Translations under genes and position numbers: made by a program | The notes under the pieces: generated by a model | Seen by the model: only the letters and a program-made list of their open reading frames with translations | Database searches by the model: none | Told to the model about the DNA's origin: nothing | In this document: piece after piece, positions 8,036-17,418 of the stretch | How the letters are laid out: each line of letters starts with the position of its first letter | How positions within the stretch are numbered: position 1 is the first letter of the stretch | DNA from: DASXHY01 sp036272195 | Lineage (GTDB): Bacteria; Verrucomicrobiota; Verrucomicrobiia; Limisphaerales; DASXHY01 | Direction of reading: 5' to 3' | DNA length: 64,000 nucleotides | NCBI GenBank assembly: GCA_036272195.1 | Contig: DATAZE010000055.1 | Location: 29,176 to 93,175 of the forward strand

Positions 8036-11000
8036 ATATTTCCCAGCCATTCATTCGCCGGTCCGTGGGCACTGCGTTGCTGACGGCCGCGATTGCGCTG
8101 GCGGGTGTTGTCGCCTATTTGCAACTGCCGGTTGCGCCTTTGCCGCAGGTGGATTTCCCGACTATCTCAGTGGCGGCGGCCTTGCCGGGAGCGAGCCCTG
8201 AAATTATGGCGTCGTCGGTGGCGGCGCCGCTGGAAAAGCAATTGGGACACATTGCCGGCGTGAATGAAATGACATCGTCGAGTGTGCTGGGCACGACGAG
8301 CATCACGTTGCAATTCGATTTAAATCGGAACATCGATGGCGCAGCCCGGGACGTCGAAGCCGCCATCAATGCGGCGCGCGCGAATCTTCCGGCGAATCTC
8401 CCCAACAATCCGCAGTATCGAAAAGTGAATCCGGCGGATGCGCCGATCATGATTATTGCGCTGACCTCGGATGTTTACGATCGGGGCCAGCTTTACGACG
8501 CCGGTTCCACCATTGTTCAGCAGACACTGTTGCAGATTCAAGGCGTGGGGCAGGTCTTTGTCGGCGGCGGTGCTCTCCCGGCGGTGCGCGTAGATGTGAA
8601 TCCCACGCAGTTGAACAGCTTTGGGCTGGGATTGGAGGACGTGCGCGCCATGTTGAGCAAACAAAACGCCAACCTGCCCAAAGGCCAGCTCGCGAATGAT
8701 AAAACGATCTCGGACATCCTGGCGAACGACCAGTTACTGAAGGCGCAGGATTACCGTCCGCTCGTGGTGGCCTATCACAACGGGGCGGCGATCAAATTGT
8801 CCGACATTGCCAACGTGCAGGATTCGGTGGAAAACATCCGCACGGCCGGATTCCTGAACGGCAAGCCGTGCATTCCGCTCATCATTTTCCGCCAGCCGGG
8901 CGCAAACATCATCGACACCGTCGACCATGTTAAAGAGGCGATGCCTTCGCTCAAAGCGTCGTTGCCCGCAGCCATGAATATGACCACCGTGTTGGATCGC
9001 ACCACGACCATCCGCGCCTCGGTGTTTGAGGTCGAGCGCACGCTGGTGGTCGCCATAGCGCTGGTGATCCTGGTGGTCTTCCTCTTCCTGCGCAACGGCC
9101 GGGCGACGTTGATTCCCGCCGTGGTGGTGCCCGTGTCGCTGGTCGGCACGTTCGGAGTGATGTATTTGTTCGGCTACAGCCTGGACAATTTGTCGCTGAT
9201 GGCACTGACGATTTCGACCGGTTTCGTGGTGGATGACGCGATTGTGGTGATTGAGAACATCACGCGACATCTGGAAATGGGATTGACGCCGCGAGAAGCG
9301 GCGTTGAAGGGCGCGGGCGAGGTCGGATTCACGGTCTTATCCATCAGCATTTCGCTGATCGCGGTTTTCATTCCAATTCTGTTGATGGGTGGCATCGTGG
9401 GCCGCTTGTTCCGGGAGTTTGCGGTGGTGCTTTCGACCGCCATCCTGGTTTCGTTGGTGATTTCGCTGACGACCACGGCGACAATGTGCTCACGGTTGCT
9501 GCGGCCGCAACACAGCGCGAAACACGGGAAAACCTATCGCGCGAGCGAGCGGTTTTTTGAGACGGTATTGGGTTTTTACGAACGCAGCCTGCGCGCGGTC
9601 CTGCGCCATCCGCTTATCACGCTGATTATTCTTATCATAACCATCGGCGTGAACATTTTCCTTATCATGATTGTGCCGAGGGGCTTTTTTCCGCAGCAGG
9701 ACAACGGCACGATCATGGGCGGCATTCGGGGACGGCAGGATGCATCGTTCCTTTCGATGCAAGAGGACGCGGGACGGTTCGTCTCGATCATCACAAAAGA
9801 TCCGGCGGTGGAGAATGTCATCGCATTTGTCGGCGGCAACGGCCCGGCCAACGGAGGGTTCGTTTACATGGCTTTGAAACCGCTCAAGGATCGAAAAATC
9901 TCCTCCTCTGAAGTCATCAACCGGCTGCGGCCGAAATTGGCCGTGGTGCATGACGCGGATATTTTTTTGCAGGCGGGACAGGATTTACGCACGGGCGGCC
10001 ACCAGAGCCGCTCGCAGTACCAATACACGCTTCAAAGCGACAACCTGGAGGACTTGATCAAGTGGGCGCCGGTCCTGACGAAAGAGATGGGCAAATTGCC
10101 GGGGTTCGCCGATGTGAACAGTGACCAGGAAAACAATGGCCTCCAGACTTCACTGGTCTACGACCGGCAGACGGCCGCGCGGTTGGGCATATCGCCTCAA
10201 TTGATTGACGCAACGCTTTACGATGCGTTCGGCCAGCGGCAAGTCTCGACCATGTACTCTTCCTTGAACCAGTATCATGTGGTGATGGAGGTGGACCCGC
10301 AATTCTGGCAAAGCCCGGCCGGGCTGGACGTGATTTATCTGCACGCGACGAACGGGACGGCGGTGGTGCCCTTGAGCGCGGTCGCGAAATATGAGCCGAC
10401 CACCGCTCCGGTCACGATCAATCACATTGGCCAATCTCCCGCAGTGACGATTTCCTTCAATCTTGCGCCGGGGAAAGCTCTCAGCGATGCCCAGAATGCC
10501 ATTCATGATATGGAGCAGCGCGTGGCGATGCCGGGGAGAATTCGGACTGGTTTTGCGGGCACGTTCCAGACTTATGAGGATTCGCTGGGCAATATGAAGT
10601 GGCTGATTCTCACAGCGTTGGCGTCGGTTTACATCGTGCTCGGGATCCTTTACGAGAGTTATATCCATCCGATTACGATTCTTTCCACGTTGCCGTCGGC
10701 GGGAGTCGGCGCGGTGCTGGCGTTGATGTTGTTCAAGACGGATTTGAGCGTCATTGCTGTGATTGGGATGTTGCTGCTGATCGGCATTGTGAAGAAGAAC
10801 GCGATTTTGATGATTGATTTTGCCATCGCGGCGGAACGGAACGAGGGGAAAAGCTCGCATGACGCCATTTTTGAAGCGTGCATGCTGCGTTTTCGACCCA
10901 TCCTGATGACGACGATGGCGGCGATGTTTGGCGCGCTGCCGCTGGTATTGAGCAACGGCATCGGTTCAGAATTGCGCCGGCCATTGGGCATCAGCATCGT

Positions 11001-11139
11001 CGGCGGATTATTGATGAGCCAGGCGCTGACGCTCTATACGACGCCAGTGGTTTATCTGTATATGGACCGGTTGAGCCTTTGGATTGCGCGCGTGCGCAAA
11101 CGGCCCGCGCCGGGAGCGGTGCCGGTTCCCGCGGCATGA
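8032..11139 (+). CDS. mdtC: RND multidrug efflux permease, MdtC type
   Basis: 1035-residue RND pump, paralogous to the preceding MdtB, with the same N-terminal signature (IRRSVGTALLTAAIALAG) and TM4 relay GFVVDDAIVVIENITRHLEMG. The C-terminal half has ILMTTMAAMFGALPLVLSNG. Two different pump subunits in one operon are the mark of MdtABC-type heteromeric systems. It starts at the ATGA overlap with mdtB. The outer-membrane factor follows after a palindromic repeat. Confidence 0.95.
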   Translation: MNISQPFIRRSVGTALLTAAIALAGVVAYLQLPVAPLPQVDFPTISVAAALPGASPEIMASSVAAPLEKQLGHIAGVNEMTSSSVLGTTSITLQFDLNRNIDGAARDVEAAINAARANLPANLPNNPQYRKVNPADAPIMIIALTSDVYDRGQLYDAGSTIVQQTLLQIQGVGQVFVGGGALPAVRVDVNPTQLNSFGLGLEDVRAMLSKQNANLPKGQLANDKTISDILANDQLLKAQDYRPLVVAYHNGAAIKLSDIANVQDSVENIRTAGFLNGKPCIPLIIFRQPGANIIDTVDHVKEAMPSLKASLPAAMNMTTVLDRTTTIRASVFEVERTLVVAIALVILVVFLFLRNGRATLIPAVVVPVSLVGTFGVMYLFGYSLDNLSLMALTISTGFVVDDAIVVIENITRHLEMGLTPREAALKGAGEVGFTVLSISISLIAVFIPILLMGGIVGRLFREFAVVLSTAILVSLVISLTTTATMCSRLLRPQHSAKHGKTYRASERFFETVLGFYERSLRAVLRHPLITLIILIITIGVNIFLIMIVPRGFFPQQDNGTIMGGIRGRQDASFLSMQEDAGRFVSIITKDPAVENVIAFVGGNGPANGGFVYMALKPLKDRKISSSEVINRLRPKLAVVHDADIFLQAGQDLRTGGHQSRSQYQYTLQSDNLEDLIKWAPVLTKEMGKLPGFADVNSDQENNGLQTSLVYDRQTAARLGISPQLIDATLYDAFGQRQVSTMYSSLNQYHVVMEVDPQFWQSPAGLDVIYLHATNGTAVVPLSAVAKYEPTTAPVTINHIGQSPAVTISFNLAPGKALSDAQNAIHDMEQRVAMPGRIRTGFAGTFQTYEDSLGNMKWLILTALASVYIVLGILYESYIHPITILSTLPSAGVGAVLALMLFKTDLSVIAVIGMLLLIGIVKKNAILMIDFAIAAERNEGKSSHDAIFEACMLRFRPILMTTMAAMFGALPLVLSNGIGSELRRPLGISIVGGLLMSQALTLYTTPVVYLYMDRLSLWIARVRKRPAPGAVPVPAA

Positions 11140-11191
11140 TTTCAAGATGAAAAGATTTCGACAATTTTTTAAGCATGATTTCCGGTGTTGT

Positions 11192-11251
11192 AGTGGCACG
11201 GGCGTCTCGCCCATGCGAATCGAAACGCACGGGCGAGACGCCCGTGCCACT
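11192..11251. repeat. palindromic intergenic element, family A (copy 1, complete)
   Basis: A perfect 21-base inverted repeat: the left arm starts AGTGGCACGGGCGTCTCGCC, the right arm is its complement, and about 18 bases lie between. Related copies are at 56937-56995 and, as a half element, at 18784-18814. It lies directly before the start codon chosen for the outer-membrane factor and would form a long stem in the mRNA. Confidence 0.85.
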
Positions 11252-11257
11252 AGATCC

Positions 11258-12799
11258 ATGAAAATTTCCTTCGAGGAAGAATCCGAATTTGTAGTTCCGA
11301 TTTTTATTACGCCGGTCCGTGCACCAAAAGGCGGAACGAATTGTCTTCATCGTTTTCCATGGATGGCGGCCCTGACGGTATTTTTTCTGACGGGATGCAA
11401 TTTTGCGCCTAAATATCAGAAGCCTGCGACGCCCGCGCCGGCGGCATTCAAGGAACTCACGCCGGAAAACGCCAAACAAGTGGACGGCTGGAAAACTGCG
11501 GCGCCGAATGACGCCGCCCTGCGCGGCAAATGGTGGGAAGTGTTCAATGATGCGCAATTGAACGCGCTCCAGGACCAGGTCAATGTCTCGAACCAAACGG
11601 TGGCTGCCGCGCTGGCGAATTTTCTGGCCGCACGCGCGGTGGTGAAGCAAAATTTCTCGCAGTTTTTCCCCGCCGCCACTGCGAATCCGTCCGTCATCCG
11701 CACGCGGCGTTCCGGGGCGCTCTCCGGTTCCGGGCTTTCGAACGACAGCCTCACGGCGACGGAATTTACGCTCCCCGTCGATGCTTCGTGGGAGCCTGAT
11801 TTGTGGGGCCGGGTTCGCAATACGGTCAAAGCCAGCCGATTTGAGGCGCAAGCGACTTTGGCCGATTTGGAAAATACTCGTTTGAGCGTCCAGAGCGAAG
11901 TGGCCTTGGATTATTTTCAAATTCGCTCGCTGGACGCGCAGGAGAAACTCCTCAACGACGCGGTTGGCGCTTACAAGGAGTCATTGAGACTGACGCAGGT
12001 GCGGCACGACACGGGCATTGCCTCCGACCAGGACGTGGCGCAGGCCGAGATACAATTGAACAGCACCGCGGCGCAGGCGACTGACATCGGCATCCAGCGC
12101 GCGCAATTCGAGCATGCGCTGGCGGTGCTGGCAGGCAAAGCTCCGGCGGATTTTTCCCTGGCCGCTGAGCCGTTGGAGTCGAAGCCGGTGGCGGTGCCAT
12201 TTGGCGTGCCATCCGGCTTGCTCGAACGCCGTCCGGACATCGCGGCGGCGGAACGGCGGGTGGCGGAGGCGAATGCGCAAATTGGAGTGGCGCGTTCGGG
12301 GTACTTTCCGAATGTGACCTTGACGGCCTCGGCCGGGTATCAAAGTGGGAACACCGCGAATCTTTTCAGCGGGCCGGCACTGATCTGGTCATTGGGGGCG
12401 GCGGCGGCGCAAACGATTTTCGATGCGGGAAATAAATTTGCGGTGACCGAGCAGGCCAAGGCGCAATATCAAGGCATGGTGGCGAACTATCGCCAAACGG
12501 TGCTCAGCGCGTTTCAGAGTGTGGAGGATAATCTGGCCGCACTTCGGCTGCTCTCGCAGGAAATCCAGCAGGAAGACGCCGCCGTGGCCTCATCGCAACG
12601 TTATCTCAACCTGGCCAATGACCGCTATCGCCTGGGTATCGACAGCTATCTTAATGTCATTACGGCGCAAACGACCCTGTTGAGCAATCAGCGCTCGGCG
12701 GTGGTGTTGCGGCTCACGCAGATGACGGCGACCGTGCAGTTAATTAAAGCGCTTGGCGGCGGATGGTCCGGGGATTTGGCCAAAGCACCGGCGAAATAG
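11258..12799 (+). CDS. outer-membrane efflux lipoprotein, NodT/OprM type
   Basis: About 513 residues of the TolC/OprM outer-membrane factor family: a lipobox (VFFLTGCNF), then CNFAPKYQKPATP, WWEVFNDAQL and two OEP repeats with long helices (VDASWEPDLWGRVRN; LLERRPDIAAAERRVAEAN; SYLNVITAQTTLLSNQRSAV). It is the channel for the upstream MdtABC pump. The start is uncertain. ATG 11258 lies just after the family A repeat, and ATG 11363 (MAALTVFF) would give a shorter signal sequence. Neither has a strong ribosome site. Frames further upstream would translate the repeat. It converges with the next operon, with only 7 bases between stops. Confidence 0.9.
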   Translation: MKISFEEESEFVVPIFITPVRAPKGGTNCLHRFPWMAALTVFFLTGCNFAPKYQKPATPAPAAFKELTPENAKQVDGWKTAAPNDAALRGKWWEVFNDAQLNALQDQVNVSNQTVAAALANFLAARAVVKQNFSQFFPAATANPSVIRTRRSGALSGSGLSNDSLTATEFTLPVDASWEPDLWGRVRNTVKASRFEAQATLADLENTRLSVQSEVALDYFQIRSLDAQEKLLNDAVGAYKESLRLTQVRHDTGIASDQDVAQAEIQLNSTAAQATDIGIQRAQFEHALAVLAGKAPADFSLAAEPLESKPVAVPFGVPSGLLERRPDIAAAERRVAEANAQIGVARSGYFPNVTLTASAGYQSGNTANLFSGPALIWSLGAAAAQTIFDAGNKFAVTEQAKAQYQGMVANYRQTVLSAFQSVEDNLAALRLLSQEIQQEDAAVASSQRYLNLANDRYRLGIDSYLNVITAQTTLLSNQRSAVVLRLTQMTATVQLIKALGGGWSGDLAKAPAK

Positions 12800-12806
12800 A
12801 GCGCGT

Positions 12807-14255
12807 TTAATCATTCTTCATCTCCCAGCCACCACCGAGGGCCTGATAGAGTTGGACGATGTTCAGCAATTGATTGAGGCCGGTTTGCACGAGCGTGTCT
12901 TCGGCGGGAAAAAGCTGCTGCTGTTCCTGGAGCACTTCATAATAACTCGATTGGCCCACGCGGTAGCGTTCCATCACCACCTGCACCGCTTCGCGGTCAG
13001 CGCCGACGGCTGTCTCCTGCGCCGTGCGACCTTCGGCGAGGAATTCGCGTGAAACCAAAGAGTCGGAGACTTCACGAAACCCGTTCAGCACGGCGTATTG
13101 ATATTGCAACCAAAACTGGTCGCGCGCGGCTTTGGCCTGGCGATATTGTGCGTTGAGCCGGCCGCCTTGAAAAATCGGACCGGTGAGATTTGCCGCCACG
13201 CTCCAGGCGTTCGCGCCGCCGGCGGTGAAGGCGGACAATTCCGGGCTGACGCGCCCGAACAATCCGGTGAGGCTCAATTGCGGAAAATAATCCGCCACCG
13301 CCACGCCAATCTGGGCGTTGGCCGAACGAAGTTGCTGTTCCGCTTCACGGATATCCGGACGCCGCTCCAGCAAGGTCGAAGGCAAGCTGACCGGCACTTC
13401 GGGAATGAGAAATTTTTCCAGCTCTGAATCGTTGCGCGGCACCGGGCTGGTGTATTTTCCGATCAGCACGTTGATGGCATCTTCCTGCAAGGCGATGCGC
13501 CGTTGGAAATCGGGAATTTGCGCGGCGGCTGTGGCCTGGGCGGCTTCGGCGGCGGAGATTTCGAGCCGGGACGCAATCCCGTGCTCGAGGCGGTCGCTGA
13601 AGATTTTCAGGCTTTCACCGAAGGCATTGGTGGCATCTTTTGCGATCTGCAATTCAGCGTCCAGGGCGAGCAGTTGGAAATACGCCTGAGCGGTCTGGCT
13701 GATGATGGAAATTCTCACGTTGCGCTGCGCTTCGCGGGTGGCGAGAAACTGAGCGCGGGCGGATTCATTCAGGCGGCGAATGCGGCCCCAGAGATCGATT
13801 TCCCAGGAGGCATTGCCCGCGGCTGCGAAAATGTCCGAGGTTTTAGGATTGATCGTGGGGGTGCCATTGGCCGCATTTTTGCCGCGTCCGGCGATGCCCT
13901 GGTAATTTACCTGTGGAAAAAATCCCGCGCGAGCTTCGTCGGCAATCGCCCGGGCCTGTTCCACGCGAGTTACGGCGATTCGCAGGTCGTAATTATTGGT
14001 CAGCGCGGCGCGAATGAGTCCCTGGAGCGGTTCATCTTTGAAAACCTGCCACCAAGGAAGCTCCGCAAGTGAATTGGTGGCAAGTTCCGTCTGGCCGCGG
14101 AACACTTCCGGAATGCCAGTTTTCGGCCGCTTATAATTCGGTCCCACCGCGCAGCCGGCAATGATCAGGAAAAAAACCGCTCCCACAAACCAAAGCGGTC
14201 GCAGTTCGAAAGGCTTGGGATTTCGGACTTTGGACTTTGGACTAAACATCATCAT
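12807..14255 (-). CDS. outer-membrane efflux lipoprotein, NodT/OprM type
   Basis: 482 residues of the OprM family. A signal sequence with lipobox (FFLIIAGCAVGPNYKRP) is followed by ELPWWQVFKDEPLQGLIRAAL and two OEP repeats including NASWEIDLWGRIRRLNESAR and LLERRPDIREAEQQLRSANA. It is the third gene of the adaptor-pump-channel operon on the minus strand. Its start overlaps the pump stop (TGATGATG), so translation is coupled. The first 18 codons contain a short word repeat (14217-14245) that looks like intergenic DNA, so a later start is possible. Confidence 0.93.
   Translation of the reverse strand: MMMFSPKSKVRNPKPFELRPLWFVGAVFFLIIAGCAVGPNYKRPKTGIPEVFRGQTELATNSLAELPWWQVFKDEPLQGLIRAALTNNYDLRIAVTRVEQARAIADEARAGFFPQVNYQGIAGRGKNAANGTPTINPKTSDIFAAAGNASWEIDLWGRIRRLNESARAQFLATREAQRNVRISIISQTAQAYFQLLALDAELQIAKDATNAFGESLKIFSDRLEHGIASRLEISAAEAAQATAAAQIPDFQRRIALQEDAINVLIGKYTSPVPRNDSELEKFLIPEVPVSLPSTLLERRPDIREAEQQLRSANAQIGVAVADYFPQLSLTGLFGRVSPELSAFTAGGANAWSVAANLTGPIFQGGRLNAQYRQAKAARDQFWLQYQYAVLNGFREVSDSLVSREFLAEGRTAQETAVGADREAVQVVMERYRVGQSSYYEVLQEQQQLFPAEDTLVQTGLNQLLNIVQLYQALGGGWEMKND
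14217..14245. repeat. tandem word repeat in the start region of the outer-membrane factor
   Basis: The unit GGACTTT is repeated with one-base spacers (TTTCGGACTTTGGACTTTGG and on). This is the same style of degenerate word repeat as at 25893-26010 and 42551-42635. It has apparently been absorbed into the N-terminus of the minus-strand gene. Confidence 0.5.
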
Positions 14256-17200
14256 CCATTAGGCTCCGGCGGTTTTTCCACCTGTTCGGGCTGGTGCCGG
14301 CAGCGCGCGACGAGTTTTTCCACGAGTGAAAAAGTGACCGGCACGATAAACGTGTCGACGAAAGTTGCGCCCAGCATGCCGCCGATGACCACGGTGCCGA
14401 GCGTGCGGCGCGAGATGCCGCCGGAACCTCCGGCGAACCACAATGGCACGCAACCCAGCACGAAGGCAAACGAAGTCATTAGAATCGGACGCAATCGAAT
14501 CCGCGCGCCGCTGAGGGCCGCGTCGGCGATGGATTTTCCATTTTCATATTCGGATTTCGCGAACGCGACGATGAGAATGGCGTTCTTGGCGGCGAGGCCG
14601 ATGAGCATGATAAGGCCGATCTGCACGTAGACGTTGTTTTGGTAGCCGCGCAGGTTCAGGGCGAGGAACGCGCCGAAGATGGCGGTGGGCGTGCCGAGCA
14701 AAACGCTGAATGGCAGCGTCCAGCTTTCGTATTGCGCGGCGAGAATGAGAAAAACGCACACGACCGAAAGCCCGAAGATCAACGCCGGCGAAACACCTTC
14801 GGCGGCCTGCTTTTCCTGGAAGGACATGCCGAAATAATCGAAGCCCATCTCGGGCGGCTGCGTCTGGCGGAAAACTTCTTCGAGAGCTTTCATCGCCTGG
14901 CCGGAACTGTAATTGGTGGCGGCGCTGCCGTTGATTTGGGCGCAACGATATTCGTTGTAACGAATGATGAATTCCGGCCCGACGCGGTGCTCGATTTTGG
15001 TCAACGCGGACAGAGGCACGCTCCGGCCCTGGTTATTGCGGACGTAAAACTGGCCGATATTTTCCGCGCTGGCGCGGTAGGGCGCCTCCGCCTCGAGGTA
15101 AACCTGCCATTGGCGTCCGAAGCGGTTGAAATAATTTACAAAGAAGCCGCCCATGAAAGTTTGAATGGTCCGGTAGACATCGCTCAGGTTCACGCCTTGT
15201 TTCAGGACTTTGTCGCGGTCCACGTTCACCTGGATTTGCGGCACGTTGGGCAAATGGGTGGTGCTGAGGCCGGCGAGCTCCGGGCGTTTGCGCGCGGCTT
15301 CCAGGAACTTGTCGAGATTGCCCGTGAGGAAAGCGACGTCTTGTTTGCCTGACCGGTCTTCCAGCATGAAGGTGAATCCGCCCGAGGTGCCGATGCCGGG
15401 AATGGTCGGCGGTGAGAACGCGAACGCAGTGGCTTCGGGTAACTTGGCCAGCTCCTGGTTCATGTGCGCACGGATGGCGAGCATTTGTTCTTCGGGCTTC
15501 TTACGCTCGCCCCAGGGTTTCAGCGTCACGAAAAAGAAAGCGTTGTAAGTGGCTTGCACCTGGCTTTGAAGACTGAAGCCGAGGACGGTCGTGTAATACC
15601 GCACCCCGGGAGTGTCCTTGAGAATGGCTTCGACCTTGCGACAAACTTCGCTCGTGCGTTCGAGCGAAGCGGCGTAGGGCAATTGCACATTCACATACGC
15701 ATACCCCTGGTCTTCTTCCGGCAAAAATGAGGTGGGGAGCCGCGAACCGAGAAAAATTGCGGCGCCACCGATGATGGCCAGGAAAATCACACTCATCACA
15801 GTTTTGCGAATCAACACGGCCGCCACGGCGACGTATTTGTCCCGTGCCCGGTCGAAGGTGCGATTGAACCAATCGAAAAATTTTCGCAATGGTCCGTGTG
15901 AATCCTTTTTGGGTTTCAACAATTTAGCTGCCAACGCCGGGCTGAGCGACAGGGCGTTGAAGGCGGAGATGATGACGGAGATGGCGATGGTCAGCGCGAA
16001 TTGCTGGTATAAGCGGCCCGTGATGCCGGGGATGAAAATCGTGGGAATAAAAACAGCTGAAAGAATCAAGGCCAGCGCCACGACGGGGGCGGCTACTTCG
16101 TGCATTGCCTTCATCGCGGAGTCATGCGGCGAATAACCTTCTTCGAGATGACGTTCTACGGCTTCGACGACGACGATGGAATCGTCCACCACGAGGCCGA
16201 TGGCGAGGACGAGGCCGAACATGGAAAGCGTGTTGATGGAGAAGCCGAAAATAGGAAACAACGCGAAGGTGCCAATCAGTGAAACCGGCACTGCGAGCAG
16301 GGGAATGAGCGAGGCGCGCCAGCCCTGGAGAAAAATGTAGACGACGAAGATGACCAGGAGCAGGGCCTTCCAAAGCGTCTGGAAAATTTCATCCATGCCC
16401 TGGCTTACGGCCAGAGTGGTGTCGAGCGGGACGGCGAAATCCAGGTCGGCGGGGAACCGTTGCTTGAGCTGGGCCATGGCCTTTCTTACGGCATCAGCGG
16501 CCTCGAGTGCATTCGAGCCGGGCAATTGATAAATGGCGAGAATGGCGGAGGGCTGACCGTTGAGGCGGCCCGCGATGTTGTAAAGCTGGGCGCCGAGTTC
16601 GACGCGGGCAACATCCTTGAGACGAACCAGAGAGCCGTTGGGATTTTCCCGAATCACAATTTCTTCGAAGTCCTTTTCCGTGACTAACCGTCCCTGTGCG
16701 CGAAGGGTATAAGTGAATTCCTGACCAGAGGGGGTGGGCGGGCCGCCGACCTGGCCGGCGGGGTTCACGGTGTTCTGGGCGTTGATCGCGTTGATGATGT
16801 CATTGACAGTGATGTTCAACTTCGCAAGTTGGTCAGGCTTGACCCAAAACCGCATGGCATACTGGCCGGCGCCGAAAACCTGAATGTTCGAGACTCCTTT
16901 CACCCGCGTGATTTGGTCGACGAGATTGATATAGGCGTAGTTCGCGAGAAAAGTCGCGTCGTAGCTTCCTTTGGGCGAGTAGAGCGCGATGAGCATCATC
17001 GGGCTGCTGGGCGATTTTAGGAGAGTGATGCCGTAGTTGCGAACATCTTGCGGCAATTGCGATTCGGCCTGGTTTTCACGAAGTTGCGAGAGGACCTGGT
17101 CGATGTTGGGGTCGGTCTTTACATCGAAGTTCACACCCATGCGCATGGAACCGTTATTGGCGCTGATGGAATACATGTAATTCATGTTGTCCACGCCGCT

Positions 17201-17407
17201 CATTTGCTGCTCGATGGGTGTGGCGACGGATTGTTCGAGCGTTTGTGCGTCGGCGCCGATGAAGCTGGTTTGAATGCGGATTTCCGGCGGAACGATGTTC
17301 GGGAATTGCGCGATGGGCAGGCTAACCATCGAAACCGCGCCGATGATGACCATCAGGATGGAAATGACCATCGCGACCACGGGCCGGTTGATGAAGAAGC
17401 GATACAT
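14252..17407 (-). CDS. RND multidrug efflux permease, AcrB/HAE1 type
   Basis: 1051-residue homotrimeric-type RND pump. It begins MYRFFINRPVVAMVISILMV and has the AcrB-like periplasmic segment PIEQQMSGVDNMNYMYS, the TM4 relay GLVLAIGLVVDDSIVVVEA, and the C-terminal block RPILMTSFAFVLGCVPLWFA. Length and motifs fit AcrB/MexB rather than MdtB/C. The gene is 11 bases after its adaptor and overlaps its channel. It is complete, with no frameshift. No TetR-type repressor is adjacent. Confidence 0.95.
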   Translation of the reverse strand: MYRFFINRPVVAMVISILMVIIGAVSMVSLPIAQFPNIVPPEIRIQTSFIGADAQTLEQSVATPIEQQMSGVDNMNYMYSISANNGSMRMGVNFDVKTDPNIDQVLSQLRENQAESQLPQDVRNYGITLLKSPSSPMMLIALYSPKGSYDATFLANYAYINLVDQITRVKGVSNIQVFGAGQYAMRFWVKPDQLAKLNITVNDIINAINAQNTVNPAGQVGGPPTPSGQEFTYTLRAQGRLVTEKDFEEIVIRENPNGSLVRLKDVARVELGAQLYNIAGRLNGQPSAILAIYQLPGSNALEAADAVRKAMAQLKQRFPADLDFAVPLDTTLAVSQGMDEIFQTLWKALLLVIFVVYIFLQGWRASLIPLLAVPVSLIGTFALFPIFGFSINTLSMFGLVLAIGLVVDDSIVVVEAVERHLEEGYSPHDSAMKAMHEVAAPVVALALILSAVFIPTIFIPGITGRLYQQFALTIAISVIISAFNALSLSPALAAKLLKPKKDSHGPLRKFFDWFNRTFDRARDKYVAVAAVLIRKTVMSVIFLAIIGGAAIFLGSRLPTSFLPEEDQGYAYVNVQLPYAASLERTSEVCRKVEAILKDTPGVRYYTTVLGFSLQSQVQATYNAFFFVTLKPWGERKKPEEQMLAIRAHMNQELAKLPEATAFAFSPPTIPGIGTSGGFTFMLEDRSGKQDVAFLTGNLDKFLEAARKRPELAGLSTTHLPNVPQIQVNVDRDKVLKQGVNLSDVYRTIQTFMGGFFVNYFNRFGRQWQVYLEAEAPYRASAENIGQFYVRNNQGRSVPLSALTKIEHRVGPEFIIRYNEYRCAQINGSAATNYSSGQAMKALEEVFRQTQPPEMGFDYFGMSFQEKQAAEGVSPALIFGLSVVCVFLILAAQYESWTLPFSVLLGTPTAIFGAFLALNLRGYQNNVYVQIGLIMLIGLAAKNAILIVAFAKSEYENGKSIADAALSGARIRLRPILMTSFAFVLGCVPLWFAGGSGGISRRTLGTVVIGGMLGATFVDTFIVPVTFSLVEKLVARCRHQPEQVEKPPEPNG

Positions 17408-17418
17408 CGATCAGTTTT

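Noticed and set aside
10991..11920. Minus-strand frame across the family A repeat and the outer-membrane factor
   Set aside because: It is a shadow of mdtC and the channel gene and includes the translated repeat.
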